The notes beneath the pieces were generated by a model. It saw only the letters and a program-made list of their open reading frames with translations, had not been told where the DNA came from and did no database searches. The translations under genes and the position numbers were made by a program. Shown one piece after another: positions 37,830 through 49,653 of a stretch of DNA of 64,000 bases. Position 1 is the stretch's first letter. Each line of letters opens with the position of its first letter. Origin of the DNA: Symbiodinium kawagutii (taxonomy: Eukaryota > Sar > Dinophyceae > Suessiales > Symbiodiniaceae); NCBI GenBank assembly GCA_009767595.1, contig VSDK01016626.1, positions 59,724-123,723 of the forward strand, read 5' to 3'.

Positions 37830-38761
37830 GTTTGACATGCTTCACTCGGGTCCTACGAATTCAACTTCTGTGTTGTTTCGAGTACGCTTGTCGGACCTTG
37901 GTGTCGGAATCCTGCTTGGTTTGCTTGGAGTTGAGTACAGGTTAAGTCTCAAGCTGACGCCACAGAGCAGAAACGATCAGAAATCATGTTGTCAGGTGAA
38001 GCTGTTTTGCAAGTTGCAGCCTGAGTTTTTGTCCAAAAGTCGCACGCTTACACCAATGAGCAACACCATGTAGCCACTGCTTCTTTTGCAACTGCAGGTT
38101 GGTATCCTTTGTGAATTGTGTGGATATTTGGACCGCCATACATATCTTTCATGCCAGGGTCTTGTCCTGTAACATCAGCGATGTGAGCAGTAGCTTTGGA
38201 TTGAGCGGAGAGAACTCATTACTGTAGTGGCTCTCACCTCTATGAAGGTAAAAGATGGTAAAAGATCAAACATCAAACTTGAAGTTGAATCAGCTGCTTA
38301 ACATTTAAAGATGAGTCAATCAGATAGTCAATCAACACCGAGAGGAACAGTTTCATCTCCGAAGAAACCGCATGCGCTTTGCGAGACTTCAAGCAGGACG
38401 CAACTACTGTTGAACCTGGGGCAAGTGTGAGAAAAGCACTCCATTTCATTCCATTTCCTAACTCTTGCTGTCCTTTCTTGCTGTTCCTAATGAAGCTCTG
38501 AAGATATCTGATTGAGGGCTTGATTGCATGCATTTACATAGTGCGTGCGCTACAACACAGCTTTTGTCATCAGCAAACAGCGTGGGACCAGCAGGAGTGG
38601 CCGGAGGAGCCAATATGGCTTGCAAACATGGGGGAGAAGGTGGGGCGACACCAAATGTTTGCCACCTGAAGAAGTTTAGATTTATATTCCAGCATGCCGC
38701 GCTATGAATTTTGATGCTTTCACATCTACGGTTTTTGCGGTTAAAATATTTCGTCCTGCAG

Positions 38762-38872
38762 GTTGCTAAAGAGGAGGAAGAAAGGATAGACCGAGAAAAA
38801 GCACGGATCCAAAAGCAGGAGACATTGCTTTTTGCACGCCGTGGTGGTGATGACTACATTGACAATGACTGA
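38762..38872 (+). CDS. Terminal exon of an unrecognised charged protein
   Basis: Starts directly after a TCCTGCAG acceptor in phase 0 and ends at TGA (38870-38872). It encodes VAKEEEERIDREKARIQKQE, then TLLFARRGGDDYIDND, a coiled-coil-like charged tail. Upstream exons were not identified. Confidence 0.5.
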   Translation, partial: VAKEEEERIDREKARIQKQETLLFARRGGDDYIDND

Positions 38873-39315
38873 GACCACGACTTTGGTTTCATTGACAGGG
38901 TCCAACTCTGTATGAGTACTAACTATATTTGCTTGTTATGCAAAAGATACCAAACCATCCTTTTGGTTGACCACTTTTAAGCATGATGCTGGGGTTGCAT
39001 CTTTGTAAGCTTCATGGTGAACAAACAGCAATCGTATGAATCATACATATACTGATTACGCCCTTCCAGCAAGCAACACACCTTTCAGAATGTGTTTGTT
39101 TTAGGATCGAAAATTGAGAAGAGCATGTCCTGGGTGTTGGATCCGTTTTGGCTGCTCAAGTTCCACGAGACACACGAAAAGCTTGTAAACAAATTCATTT
39201 TCGGAAGGAGAAATGGAATGCAATAAATGGCTTCCCTTTGGACGGAGTTTAGATATGTTTAGATCTCACCAGCCTTACTCATTACACTCATGATATGTAG
39301 GACATAAGTGACAGA

Positions 39316-39364
39316 CACACACACACACACACACTCACGCACACACACGCACACACACACACAT
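39316..39364. repeat. AC dinucleotide microsatellite
   Basis: CACACA run with a few CTCACG/CACGCA interruptions. Confidence 0.95.
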
Positions 39365-39604
39365 CGACACTGCGCAGTGTGGGGACCTTTTTCCTGGCCT
39401 CTTGAGGAGCTACAGAAAGAGGAGCTGAAGGCTTCAAGCTTAGAAGCTCGAAGAGTTCCAAGGATCAGGATGGATTAGATATGATTAGATAAATTTAGAT
39501 TGTACTAGTACTAAGGGTTACAGTAGGTACTAAGGGTTAGGATCAGTAGGTAGCACCAATAGGGTACACGATGGTGCAATGTTTGGACCATGCTTCGCCG
39601 CTTT

Positions 39605-40351
39605 GCCAATGCTTTCAGATTGACTGTCTCCAAGTGTGAAAATTTGGCTAAGGCCAGGGCAGAGTCACAGGCCAGAGAGTGCTCATGTATATTTCAGTAT
39701 ATTTTCAATATATTTGATTTATTTGCTTACTCCCTCGTACTTGAAGCAAACTGTTTCTTCCTCAGAACAGCCCAGCTGAAGGCAAAGCTCCTGAGGGCGG
39801 GAGAGTTGGCTGCAGCAGCAGAAGCCAGAGAGCGTGAGGCACAGATCTTTATATTTTGAGTATTTTTGATGCGATGCGATTCACATTTTGATGAACGACT
39901 GGCAAAGAGAACAAATTTGAACCGCGGAAGGCAGACATGGAACGGGAGCAGCTGGAGAGAGAGGAGCAGGAGACAATTGCAGTTTTTTTTCATCTTTACA
40001 CAACATCTTGGGGCGGATTGACGCTCATTGACATTTCAATCACGGATAAATGATGATACTTGATGATACTTGTATATTCTTGTATTGCTTTGAGTCATGC
40101 TATCTCAGCTGTGTTTCGGAGGCAGAGAGGGGAGGCGGCTGAGTAGTGCCGAGTGAGATCTTCTTTCTGAACTCTTACTTTTAAGGTGAGAAGTAAAGAA
40201 GATTGAAGAAGTGGCGAAATCGCGCGCTTCTCGCTTCGGCGTGGCAGCTGCAAAATCAAACTGCAGAGCAGCAGCAGACTCACCAACCGAAGTCAACCAG
40301 ACAGTCCAATCGAGGATACTTGATGCTTCATTGATGCTTCATTCTCATTGA
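39605..40351 (+). CDS. Coiled-coil-rich gene fragment, unrecognised (several exons)
   Basis: Exon-like pieces in order: about 39608-39682 (LTVSKCENLAKARAESQARE), 39766 to about 39843 (TAQLKAKLLRAGELAAAAEA then REREAQ, after a TCCTCAG acceptor), about 39905-39980 (FEPRKADMEREQLEREEQE) and 40199-40351 (KIEEVAKSRASRFGVAAAKS, frame closing at TGA). All four are Ala/Glu/Arg/Lys-rich and helical. The RASRFG motif is loosely like the basic repeats of THO1/MOS11 or SARNP-type RNA-binding proteins, but that link is weak. Joins were not solved. Confidence 0.4.
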
Positions 40352-40671
40352 ATTCTGAAAATACTGGGTATCTTCATGTGCTATGTGATCCTTCTGACAC
40401 TCAACAGCTTCCCAGCTGCTTCCCAGCTCTCTGCACGGATTTGAATCGGCAAAAGTTTCGCTTCGATTGCTCATCGCAGGTCGGATTGCTCAGCATTCGA
40501 TTTGACACTCAGGCTGAGGCGGACGTGTCTAGGTCCAGTCCTACATCAAGTGTTAAAATCTTCTCAATCAGTGGATTGTCAGTGAAAGATATGCAGTTGC
40601 TACTGGTTGTATTTGGCTGCACTTGGTGCATAGCATTTGGAGCTTGGGTTCTGTTCAGGCTCTGGAGATGA
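40348..40671 (+). CDS. Possible C-terminal exon with a membrane-spanning tail
   Basis: The open frame ends at a stop at 40669-40671. The polar part includes RQKFRFDCSSQVGLLSIRFD, and the end is hydrophobic (MQLLLVVFGCTWCIAFGAWV followed by LFRLWR), like a tail anchor. No family is recognised, and the start is arbitrary because the exon boundary is unknown. Confidence 0.35.
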   Translation: MNSENTGYLHVLCDPSDTQQLPSCFPALCTDLNRQKFRFDCSSQVGLLSIRFDTQAEADVSRSSPTSSVKIFSISGLSVKDMQLLLVVFGCTWCIAFGAWVLFRLWR

Positions 40672-40787
40672 TCGGACTTGTTGACCAGCTGGAGTCGGCA
40701 GAGATGTTGATCTTTGCACATTTAGATTATCGTGAGGCCAGTTCTGAGCTGTTCCTAACTTATAAAATCTTAAGATTTGATCTTTTT

Positions 40788-40800
40788 TAAAATAAATGAA

Positions 40801-40831
<31 letters not shown>

Positions 40832-40835
40832 ATAT
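40788..40835. repeat. AATA tetranucleotide microsatellite
   Basis: About eleven AATA units in a row. Confidence 0.95.
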
Positions 40836-41286
40836 ATGTATAGATACATACGTATATATTCTTCTATAGATCCGGAAAAGGCCTTGACAGCCTAGACCTT
40901 CTTCCGCTAGGTTTACGAAGAGATGCAGCAGGACAAGATGTTGAATCCAGTTTACAGCATCTGCTTCAGCCTGTCATGATGATTGGTTTTTTGGGATATT
41001 TTGAGGATTTTTGAGTCTACTGAGCTGAAACTATCTTCGATTACGATGACTTAGAAGAGGCTTGCAAGAAATTGTCAATGAATCAGGAACCACCGTGAGC
41101 GGCGTGTACAATGTAGATGGGCCATATTGCTGGGAACTCTTGATACTCCTTGAACAGCAGGCATGACAGTAATGCTAAGCAACACCTTCCAACACCAAGT
41201 GCAGAGGAGCATGGCGCTCTCACGCAATCCTTTCAGGCTGGAACAAAGTGTTGTGACTTGTATTCGTTGCAAGCTGCTGGAAGCTG

Positions 41287-41745
41287 TTGCAAGCTGCTGT
41301 AAACTGGAAGGCATTGGACGAGGAGTACAGAACGAGAAAGGGCAAAGGCAAGGGCGGTCCATTGCCCAGGCAATATCGGGCCCGCACACCACCTCCGACT
41401 GCACGAATGATTGCTATGGGTCGTGTACAAAAGCCTGCCCACAGAGACGAAGATTGTGATTGGAGAGGGAGCAAAAACCGAGTGAACAGCTCGACTGCGG
41501 TCCGAGCAGAAAAGGGAGATGCAAAGGGAGCTGGCAAAGATGGAGAAGCGAAAGGAGAAGCGAAAGGCGGACGGACATGGCAGGCAAGAAGACCGGGAGC
41601 TGAGGCAAGGGAGGCGGTGATGGATGAGCAGGAGCTGCTTCCAGACAGCAGAGAGACAGAGCCTCACACAGACACGCCCGAACTGGATGAAGATTCTGAT
41701 AGTGACAACGCAGTACCGTCCTTTTTGTTTGATAGTAGCCCCTAG
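41287..41745 (+). CDS. Probable terminal exon of a Lys/Gly- and acid-rich protein
   Basis: A frame of about 150 codons ends at TAG (41743-41745). The order is WKALDEEYRTRKGKGKGGPL, PRQYRARTPPPTARM, a long Lys/Glu/Ala/Gly region (AEKGDAKGAGKDGEAKGEAK), and an acidic tail (ETEPHTDTPELDEDSDSDNA then VPSFLFDSSP). This looks like a disordered nucleic-acid- or chaperone-associated tail; no family is recognised. The likely acceptor lies just before 41305. The long minus-strand frames over the same bases are shadows. Confidence 0.5.
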   Translation: MQAAVNWKALDEEYRTRKGKGKGGPLPRQYRARTPPPTARMIAMGRVQKPAHRDEDCDWRGSKNRVNSSTAVRAEKGDAKGAGKDGEAKGEAKGGRTWQARRPGAEAREAVMDEQELLPDSRETEPHTDTPELDEDSDSDNAVPSFLFDSSP

Positions 41746-42123
41746 TACTTTTCGAACATTCCAAGATTCGACTCTCATTGCACACAATCTGCCAGCTGAG
41801 AACGAAGAACAGTTTGGCATTTGTGATGCAGCATGCGCTGTGTTGCGCAACGTGTTCATCTTGCCTTGAAGCGACTGCATCAATGGCAACAAAGCGAATC
41901 TTTGGGCAATTGTGCAATGCCTTCTCTCTGTTTTCTTGTCGTGTTAGCGTTGAACTGGCTGCTTTGGCTTCTTTGACTCCTTTGCAAGTGTTTGCAAGTG
42001 TTTTGTTTGCAAGTTTTTGCACTTGTGTTTGCGCTTGCACGGGATTAAATTGCCGGTTCTGCTGCCATTGGCTCGATCCAGACCAGTCACCTTTAGGATT
42101 TATGGCCAGGATGGGAACTCATC

Positions 42124-42489
42124 ATGGAAGCAGAACGACTCATGAAAACGGTGCAGCACTGGTTTTGTTCTGTGAGATCAGATACTTTCAACATGTTTCA
42201 ACATGTTTCAACATGTTTCAACATGTTTCAACTGTTTCCAGGTGTCATGAAAGCTGCGCTGCGACCGTGCTTTTGCCTTGGACGAAAGATCACAGGGTAT
42301 GCGGGGTGCAAATGTGTGCAAGTCTGTGCTTTTTTTATCATCTTGAAACAGCTACAGTACCGGACCATGCTGGCACCAATCGTCAAGGACAACCATGCTT
42401 ATGAGCAGCACAGATCCAGGCGCTCACATGACCTGTTTAGGGGTTCTTTGCATGGCATTTTTCCGTTGTTTTCTACTTTGACATCGTGA
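42124..42489 (+). CDS. Possible exon pair, unrecognised protein, with a ten-base repeat
   Basis: One frame crosses four to five copies of CAACATGTTT (42186-42235), then, after a TTTCCAG acceptor, reads GVMKAALRPCFCLGRKITGY and AGCKCVQVCAFFIILKQLQY. It closes at 42489. The repeat part is probably intronic and the part after 42242 is the better exon candidate. Confidence 0.35.
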   Translation: MEAERLMKTVQHWFCSVRSDTFNMFQHVSTCFNMFQLFPGVMKAALRPCFCLGRKITGYAGCKCVQVCAFFIILKQLQYRTMLAPIVKDNHAYEQHRSRRSHDLFRGSLHGIFPLFSTLTS

Positions 42490-42756
42490 TGCATCATGCC
42501 AAATCTCATGCCTTTTTCATGGAATCGCTTTGGTCAGACAGACCCTTTGCATTCCTTTGCCGAACACTGCCAAAAAGTGCCCAAAACTGCCTCTAGGCTC
42601 CTGTGCGAAAATGCCACGGGAGCAGGCACTCTCCTTTATGTGGCCAGCTGCTTTTGAGTCCGTTTGAGTCGCATCGGATTTTGTCTGTTGGCGTTCCAAC
42701 CTGAAATCCTGAACGCAGATAAATCCTTTGAGAGATGGATAGATCTTTTGAGAGGA

Positions 42757-42759
42757 TGA

Positions 42760-42801
<42 letters not shown>

Positions 42802-42804
42802 GAG
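42757..42804. repeat. TA microsatellite
   Basis: TATATA run with one GTATAT interruption. Confidence 0.95.
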
Positions 42805-43769
42805 GATGAAGATATGAACGATATATGAGGCATGATGAACTTGAGCAGTTCAAGATATGAAGATCGCGTCGAGCTGGCTTCAGGCTGAAACGTCTACCCG
42901 ACCGCCATCTGAGACTCCCACAGAGGTCCGACTTCGACACAGTGGTAGTTTGGACATGTTTGGGCCGTGTTAAGGAGACAGCCTACCCAACAAACTTGGG
43001 ATCAGCCAGCAACCATGACTGCGAAGCAGATTGCTGGCTGTTTACTACTGTATTGTTTATTTGTTGAAGAGATTACAGGGAGCGCCAATGAAAGCTTGAA
43101 TACAGAAACAAACAGCCTATGCTAAGTCAAATCTTTGCGCCTCCTGCCATGTCAAGTACAAAGTCGCATCGTGGAATGGGTTCAGTACGAAGGTTGGCCA
43201 CGAAGCATCGCAGTTCCCATATGACAGATTCAGATGCAAAATCAAGCTCTTGCTTTATCAGGTATAGCTTTGATCCGCTATAATCTATAAGTCTTCTATA
43301 AACGAACTGATCAAACTTCAACATTGATCTCTTCAGAACTGCTTAAAGTTGATTTGCCGGTCTCAGGCTAGTGCAGAGCTGCCAGAGCTTTTGGATAGTG
43401 GTTCTGATGGTGTGGAGGCGGGCGGCTTTGAGATCAAGGTGCTTAAAACTACGACCTTTCCCTTTCGGATCTTTTCCAGAAAGTTGTGGTAAATCTTGGG
43501 AGTTCTGCAGAGCCTTGTGAAGATTCGTGAAGTAATGTACAGAATATGTTACTTGATTCTTTGCCCTTTTCCCTTCTCGTTGACAGAAGTGACGCCCATG
43601 TACCATAGCTGTTTCGGAGATTTTTGGAGTCTATTCCCCTAGGAGGCTTGAGAGAGTTTTTTCAAGGACTCACATGTAATTCGCACATCATACCTCACGC
43701 ACGCTCTTGCTGAGCGGGTTGCTGTGTAATCTTGATCTACGGAGGATCAATGCATCAGTGCTTTTCAAG
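42805..43769. other. No confident gene
   Basis: Short open frames on the minus strand (43127-43324, 43343-43606) have no splice-site or family support. Confidence 0.4.
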
Positions 43770-43874
43770 GCAAATCAGCCCCACTCGACGCTGGCCGAGA
43801 AGAAAGAGGAGGAAGAGGAGGACTTTGACAAAATCTCACAGAGACTCAGGGATCTCTCATCAGCCTTCTGTTGA
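43770..43874 (+). CDS. Probable terminal exon, acidic coiled-coil tail, unrecognised
   Basis: Starts after a TTTTCAAG acceptor in phase 0 and ends at TGA (43872-43874). It encodes ANQPHSTLAEKKEEEEEDFD then KISQRLRDLSSAFC. Upstream exons were not found. Confidence 0.45.
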   Translation, partial: ANQPHSTLAEKKEEEEEDFDKISQRLRDLSSAFC

Positions 43875-44564
43875 GCTGCAATGTTTGGTTTTTCCCTGTA
43901 GGGATCTGCAAGGCTTTGATAGGCTTTGTATATAAAGGGCCGTCACTGCCGTCACTGTGACCATTTGAGCCACCTCATAGGCTCTTAAGCGCCACGGTTG
44001 CGCGGCGCCTTGCATAAGGTCGAGTTTTTGCGCCTTGTGTAGAATTCGCGTAGGCTCCTGCGCTTTGACCCAGATCATTTCTCGTTCCTTGCCTTCATAA
44101 GAAGATCAGATTCCTATATCTTCATTAGAAATTCACTAGAACTTGAGAAGGAACCTATCTGTTTGAGAAGGTCTTTCATCAATAGTCTTGTCCCAGATCT
44201 TCAGATATCTTAATTAATTCTTTGACTTGGCCGCGATGCTGCACAGACTGCACCAAAGTGCACAGTAAGTGTCCAGCTCAACGGTTTTTCAAGGCCTCAA
44301 GAAGTTTTGGAAAAAGCCGTTGAAAGCTGGACAACTGATTGCCTGCACCCAACTCCCAAAGTCGGTGTGTTATGAAGTGTGCGTCCTAGGCGGGGAATAC
44401 TTTTCTGGATGTCGGCGCCATGTTGTGTCCTAATTATCATTTTGCTTTTGTGTCTTGTCGCCAACAAAATGACAGGTTTAGTTTGATTTTATCAGTACAT
44501 GATTGTTTGATCTTTGTATCAATTGGATTGAACTTGACCACCAACATTACAGGAGAAGGGTGCT

Positions 44565-44712
44565 TGGTTGAGGGGATAGAGGAGAAGGGGAGAGGAGAGG
44601 AGGAATAAGCGAGTGGAGACGGGATGAATGCAGAGATTAGAAGAGCAGTGGAGACAAGAGAAGAGAATAGAAGAGATGAGGGCAGAGAAGAGCAGTAGAG
44701 TACAGTGCAGAG
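44565..44712. repeat. Polypurine (GA/GGA-rich) tract
   Basis: About 150 bases, mostly A and G on the + strand (GGAGAGGAGAGG and AGAGAAGAGC words). Frames across it are low complexity. Confidence 0.85.
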
Positions 44713-45975
44713 TAGATGCTCGCGCTGCTCCACTTGCTTCATTTCACTCCTGATCTCACCTCAACCTCGCTCGGGCCCTGCTCAGGCCTGTGTCAAATCC
44801 TTGACACTGCATGGAAAGCAGAGATTAGCATGTGAGCCTGCGATAGCCTGCGTTGTGTTTTGTTCAAGTCTCTTTTCAGGTGTCGGTGCACGCTTGTTGG
44901 GCTTGTGATTCGCACGATTTTGGGACTCCAAAATGTCTTTCATGTTTGTGAAAGCGTATCCTCGTATCCTGAATGTTCTGTCTACATGGTGTTTTGGCCC
45001 CTGATGGACGGACTACTCTGACTTCCTCAATTCACGGCTTCCCATGCCGTTCTCGGTTCGTACATTTTCTCTACGAGCCTCAGCACAGCCTCTGCGTGAC
45101 CATTTTTCTGTGAGGTTTGCAGCCGGTATACATGCCAGCTCAAAATTCTCCTTTCGCAGTTTTCCGCAGTCAAAAATATAAAAGCCTTTGCGCAGCCGCT
45201 TCGCGTAGGCAAATTGGACCACATGGGCTTGTGTAGGCACTCTTCACAGAAAAAGTGACTCTTTGGATAGGTTCCCCGGCAGCAGACATGCATACTCCTA
45301 CAATCACAATACAGCTCTGCTGTTTGGCTTAATTCATGTGAACTTTCCAGGATGCAGAAGAAGACCTTTCATGCGGTGAAGGTGGGGCCGACAACAAGAA
45401 ATCACGCCTTGTCGATGTCATGTCACTAGCAACCCCAGGATGTTTGACATGACATGCCAAGCTTCTTCACATTCTGCGTGATGCGATAACCAGGCATTTC
45501 CTTTTGGGAAGAGGGGAGGTCACCTTCTGCACCGTTTCAACCTTAGCTCGGGCGACTTGTTTTGCACAGTGTCAAGAGGTTTTTGATTCAGTTGATCAAT
45601 TAAGTTTGACATCAATTCAGCTAACATCAGTTGATCTTAATTCAGTTGACATCAATTAAGATCAATGCTTCGCAGTGTCAGAATGTTGGATGCAACACCC
45701 CAAAGCCCGTTGACAAGTAAATCACTATGGCACTCGACACTCCAATCATGCCGAGCCAGCTTTGCTCAATGTCCAAGAATACATTGGGCTTCCTGACCGT
45801 CGCAAAAAGACACCTTTGATCAATTTTCCAAGTGCCTTCATACGGCTGCAGATTTCAATCAACTCTAACCAGCAGCAACTTCCTGCATTAGACATCTCTA
45901 CGTATTTGATGATGCTCGAAGAGCTGAAAGAACTTCAAAGTGGCTTCGCTGCTGGCATCCTGAAGGGTTGCAGCC
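44713..45975. other. No confident gene; GATCAATT/TTGACATC short repeats at 45587-45670
   Basis: A minus-strand frame at 45027-45293 and a + frame at 45762-46049 are open. The latter overlaps the first exon of the oxidoreductase in another frame and is treated as a shadow. Confidence 0.4.
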
Positions 45976-48946
45976 ATGGGTGTGCTTTTGTCTTCAGCAA
46001 CGGTTCTGTGCCTAAATGCAGTGGCCGTGATTGCAATCTTGATGTATGAGTTGTACAACCTTCGGGAAGGCTACATCAGGCTGTGTGCAGACGAACATCC
46101 TATAATTGGGTACGTCATGTTGATATTATAGCAGATGCTATTGTATAGATCATATTGGATGCACATTGGAAGCTATTAATAAGATTCAGCTCTTCAACTC
46201 CATATATTGTTGACATTTGTTGACATTCTCGAGAGTTCTATATAGATTCTAATTTGTACAGTAGATGTTTGTCTGGAAGTTGGTTCGAGAATGGACAGTG
46301 CAGGTATGCGCCAGCCTTGGAGGATAGAGAGAACACTATGCGTGCAGCACAATTCTTGGAACCTGGCGAGCCTGCCGTCATCAAGACTCGTAGAATTCCA
46401 CGACCACAATGCTGTGAGGCGACTCAAGTGCTGATCAAGGTCGGTACTGGTGGATTGAACCCCATTGATTTCAAAATGCGCCGAAACGAGATGGTCAATG
46501 CGACGAGACCCTTGCCCATCGTTTCTGGTTATGACTTCTCTGGGAATGTGGAGCGCATTGGCAACGGTGTTTTGGGCTTCAGACCGGGGGATACGGTATA
46601 TGGTATGCTACCTTTGCAGGGACATTCCTGGGGCGCTTTCCAGGAGTACGTGGTCACGAACTATTCGATCATTGCACATGTTCCCTCGAAAATCACCGCC
46701 AGAGAAGCCGCAGGGTTGCCCTTGGTTGGCTTGACGACCATTCAAGCGCTGGCGCCGGTGCTGCGTAACTGGCAGCAACAGGGTCAGAACAGCACCGGGA
46801 AGAAGATCCTGGTGCAGGCAGGTGCTGGAGGAGTTGGCTCGTTCGCCATTCAGTACTGCAAAAATGTGTGCCTTGGCTAAGAGCGGTCGGTTCATGACAT
46901 TTCTATTGATATCCATCGACATCCATTGACGATTCTTAAAATTTTCAGTGGATGCAAACCATTTTGATAGATTTTGTTTGATGATTCCAAGTGCAGGATG
47001 TGCAGGTGCAATTGGGGAGATGAAGGATCAGTGGCAACCACAGCATGTATGTCCAATTGGAAAAATATTGAGGAGCTCTGACTTGTGCTTTTCCGTGCGC
47101 TCTGATTTTACATGTTTTACACCTACTGACTTGGCTCGACCTAGCTGCTTCTGTCCTTTTGAGCAGTGGAATTCACAAGGGACAGAACGAAGCGAGCAGG
47201 CAGCAGCAAGGCTATTGGCCTGGCCATGCCTCTGTCTAATTGTATCCCAAGGCTTGGTATGTATGTGGCCACAACTGCCAGTGCTTCAAAGTCCGAACTT
47301 GTGAGAGGTGCCTGGTTCTCATTATTAGCTTCGAACATGACTTTCTTTGTACAGTGAGAATCTCAATCTCCCATCCTCAAAAATCCTCGAACATGGTTTT
47401 TGTATGTTTCGGTCAAGAACGCATTAAGAGCTTCTTGTAGACGGGCTGCCTGTTGCACATGACACGTTCCTCCGATGTCAGGGGCGCACCTGAGGTTTAG
47501 GTGCTGATAAAGTCATAAACTACAAAGAGACAAAGTTTGAAGATGTCGTACAGAACTACGACGTCGTTTTGGACACTGTGACGCAGGACATTGGCTGAAA
47601 CTTCCGATTCGGTAGTAAAGGTCCCTGTTTCTGTAGGAGAACAATGGTATTCAGGTGCCACAGCAATAGTGGCACTGCATATCACTGCTCGTTTGCTGGA
47701 GGAGTACGAACAGCGAACGCTGGCTTCGCATGCACTGAAGTCAGGTGCAATTCAGTCCACGGACGTCCATGGTGGTTTGTAGCTTCATCAATCTCGCGGT
47801 CTAGCTTGCATAACCTGCATCCTGATGTACTCGCACGTGTGCATCCCCAATGGTATGTACTCGTTGTGTACGCCGTAACTTTGCCCAGACACAGTATGAA
47901 CGTTTGTGAGCAATAAAAGGATTCACAGAGGACACGGAGAATCTGTAGAAGCCACGAGAAGCCGCCACACAATCCTTACAAGGACCTCTTGACATGAGCT
48001 CTTTCTGTACATCTTTTTTTTAGATTTTCACATTTTACATATGTTCATTTTACTTTGGCTTGCGTACTCTCCAAAGACTTCAGAGTGCGGCTTCAGAGGT
48101 GAAGGGCACTACATCAATGTGTTGAGCAGCGACTGGCAGCCCAATAGCCGTGAAGCCAACTATTTGGAGATGGCTATGCCCTTCCTCAGGCACAGATTGG
48201 ATCAGATTGGCAAGTTACCGCTGTACCATGAGTCTGAAACTGGAGTTGCCAGGAAATGGGGCTACAGTTTGCTTGCCGACCTTCTGGGCAGATTCCTCAG
48301 TTGCGGTCCACTTCTTGAATCCCCACCCTGCTCTCAGTTTTGAGAGAGATCTGTGTAGCGCTTCACCCGACTTCAGGTTTTGGCGTTTACTATCATTGCA
48401 ATCCTGTGAGCCCAGACGCCCAAGGGTTGCGGTCCATTGCTAGCTGGGTAGATGCAGGTGGGCCAGCTGGCGCCGTGGAAATGGCTGTTTCTGTTCGAAG
48501 TGCGAAGCCATGCGAAATGAACCAACATGAACCAACTGTTGGGATCCATCTGTTGAACCCCTTGAACTTCTGGTGCTTGTGAGATTGCTCGGTTAGGCCT
48601 CATAAAGCCAGTGGTGGCCACTTGACTCAAGTCAGATGCAATCAGAAACCTTTCTGAAGATGGTTCTTTTCAAAGAAATTCAGGCGGTCGGAAGTGATTC
48701 TGTTGTCACAGTGATAGTGATGTTGTGCATTGATGGCGCACCTGTGTGTCTCGATGCCTGCCTTTCTCTGTCTTCTTTTTCATTCTTGTTCCTTTTCCTA
48801 AATCTTTATCCTTTCACAAAAGCGCTCGAATCGAATCCTAGGATCGCTCCTTTGGTCTGGATGAAGTGGCAAAAGCCCATGAATACCTGGAGAAGGGTCA
48901 TGCCTCTGGGAAGGTCCTGATCGAGATCGGCACCATCACCGAATAG
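45976..48946 (+). CDS. Quinone oxidoreductase-like MDR-family NADPH oxidoreductase, complete, 9 exons
   Basis: Medium-chain dehydrogenase/reductase of the zinc-independent quinone-oxidoreductase type, expected to reduce quinones or alpha,beta-unsaturated carbonyls with NADPH. Exons: 45976-46109, 46304-46867, 47252-47307, 47501-47577, 47702-47744, 48099-48209, 48377-48457, 48597-48616 and 48842-48946. All phases agree and the sum is 1191 nt, or 396 residues plus TAG. Residues about 5-24 are hydrophobic (VLLSSATVLCLNAVAVIAIL), a signal anchor or targeting segment. The catalytic half begins MRAAQFLEPGEPAV and has LNPIDFKMR, GYDFSGNV, GLPLVGLTTIQAL and the nucleotide-binding AGAGGVGSFAIQYCKNV, then GADKVINY, YDVVLDT, GHYINVLSSDW, VYYHCNPV and the C-terminal DEVAKAHEYLEKGHASGKVL. 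Donors at 48210 (GCAAGT) and 48617 (GCCACT) are GC. An AG just before the first ATG could serve spliced-leader addition. A start at 46338 would give 340 residues without the anchor. Confidence 0.9.
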
Positions 48947-49089
48947 ATTCAACCAACTGAACTTGGAACACCTTGGCGCCCCAATGTTATGTCCGCCTGA
49001 TTGAATGATTGGCCAGACAGGCCTGGTTTTAAAACATGGCCTCGGATTGAAGCCTGCTCCCAGACATCAACACTGATAGTCTTGGCTCG

Positions 49090-49287
49090 TTGGAAAGAAC
49101 AAAGCAGATGGGCGCGGATTGGGAGCGGATTGGGAGCCGATTGCTCCTTGATGAATCAAAGATGGAGTTGATGTTAGACTGTCAAGGTCTCGCACGAGAA
49201 CGAGTAGAACCAGTGGCTACCCACAAGTTCCATCTCGATCTCCATCTCCCGACGTGCAGTCTGAGCGGAGCTGGCGACTTGCCTTGA
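49090..49287 (+). other. Short open frame, not supported as a gene
   Basis: Sixty-five codons just downstream of the oxidoreductase, with no splice-site or family support. A GA-rich tract (49317-49383) follows. Confidence 0.3.
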
Positions 49288-49653
49288 TCAGAAATGATCA
49301 CAACATATCCATCAAGCAGAAAAGAAAAAGAGAGAGAGAGAGAAAGAAAAACGAGAGAAAGGATGTAAAGAAGAGAGAACAATGAGTAATAGCATAGAGT
49401 TTAGCATAGTTTAGCATCACATGTCCATACAGCTTTTTTTGTTTTCGTGGTGACTTCCCGGTCGTGTGGACTGTTACGGGCATCCGAGGGGAATTTCCCC
49501 TATCCGCCCTGACCTTGGCGAAGATTGGACAGATTCGAGAGACTTTCTCGAGATTTTCTTTCCATCTCTTTCCTTAGGTTCGCAAGATCACAATTGCCAA
49601 AGTGCGTCCAAGCCTTGGCGAGCCTTTAAGACTTTAAAAGTTCATGTCAACAG

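Noticed and set aside
41233..42040. Minus-strand ORFs of 208 and 219 codons
   Set aside because: They overlap the + strand Lys/Gly-rich exon, are Cys/Ser/Leu-rich in the way antisense frames of such exons are, and have no family match.
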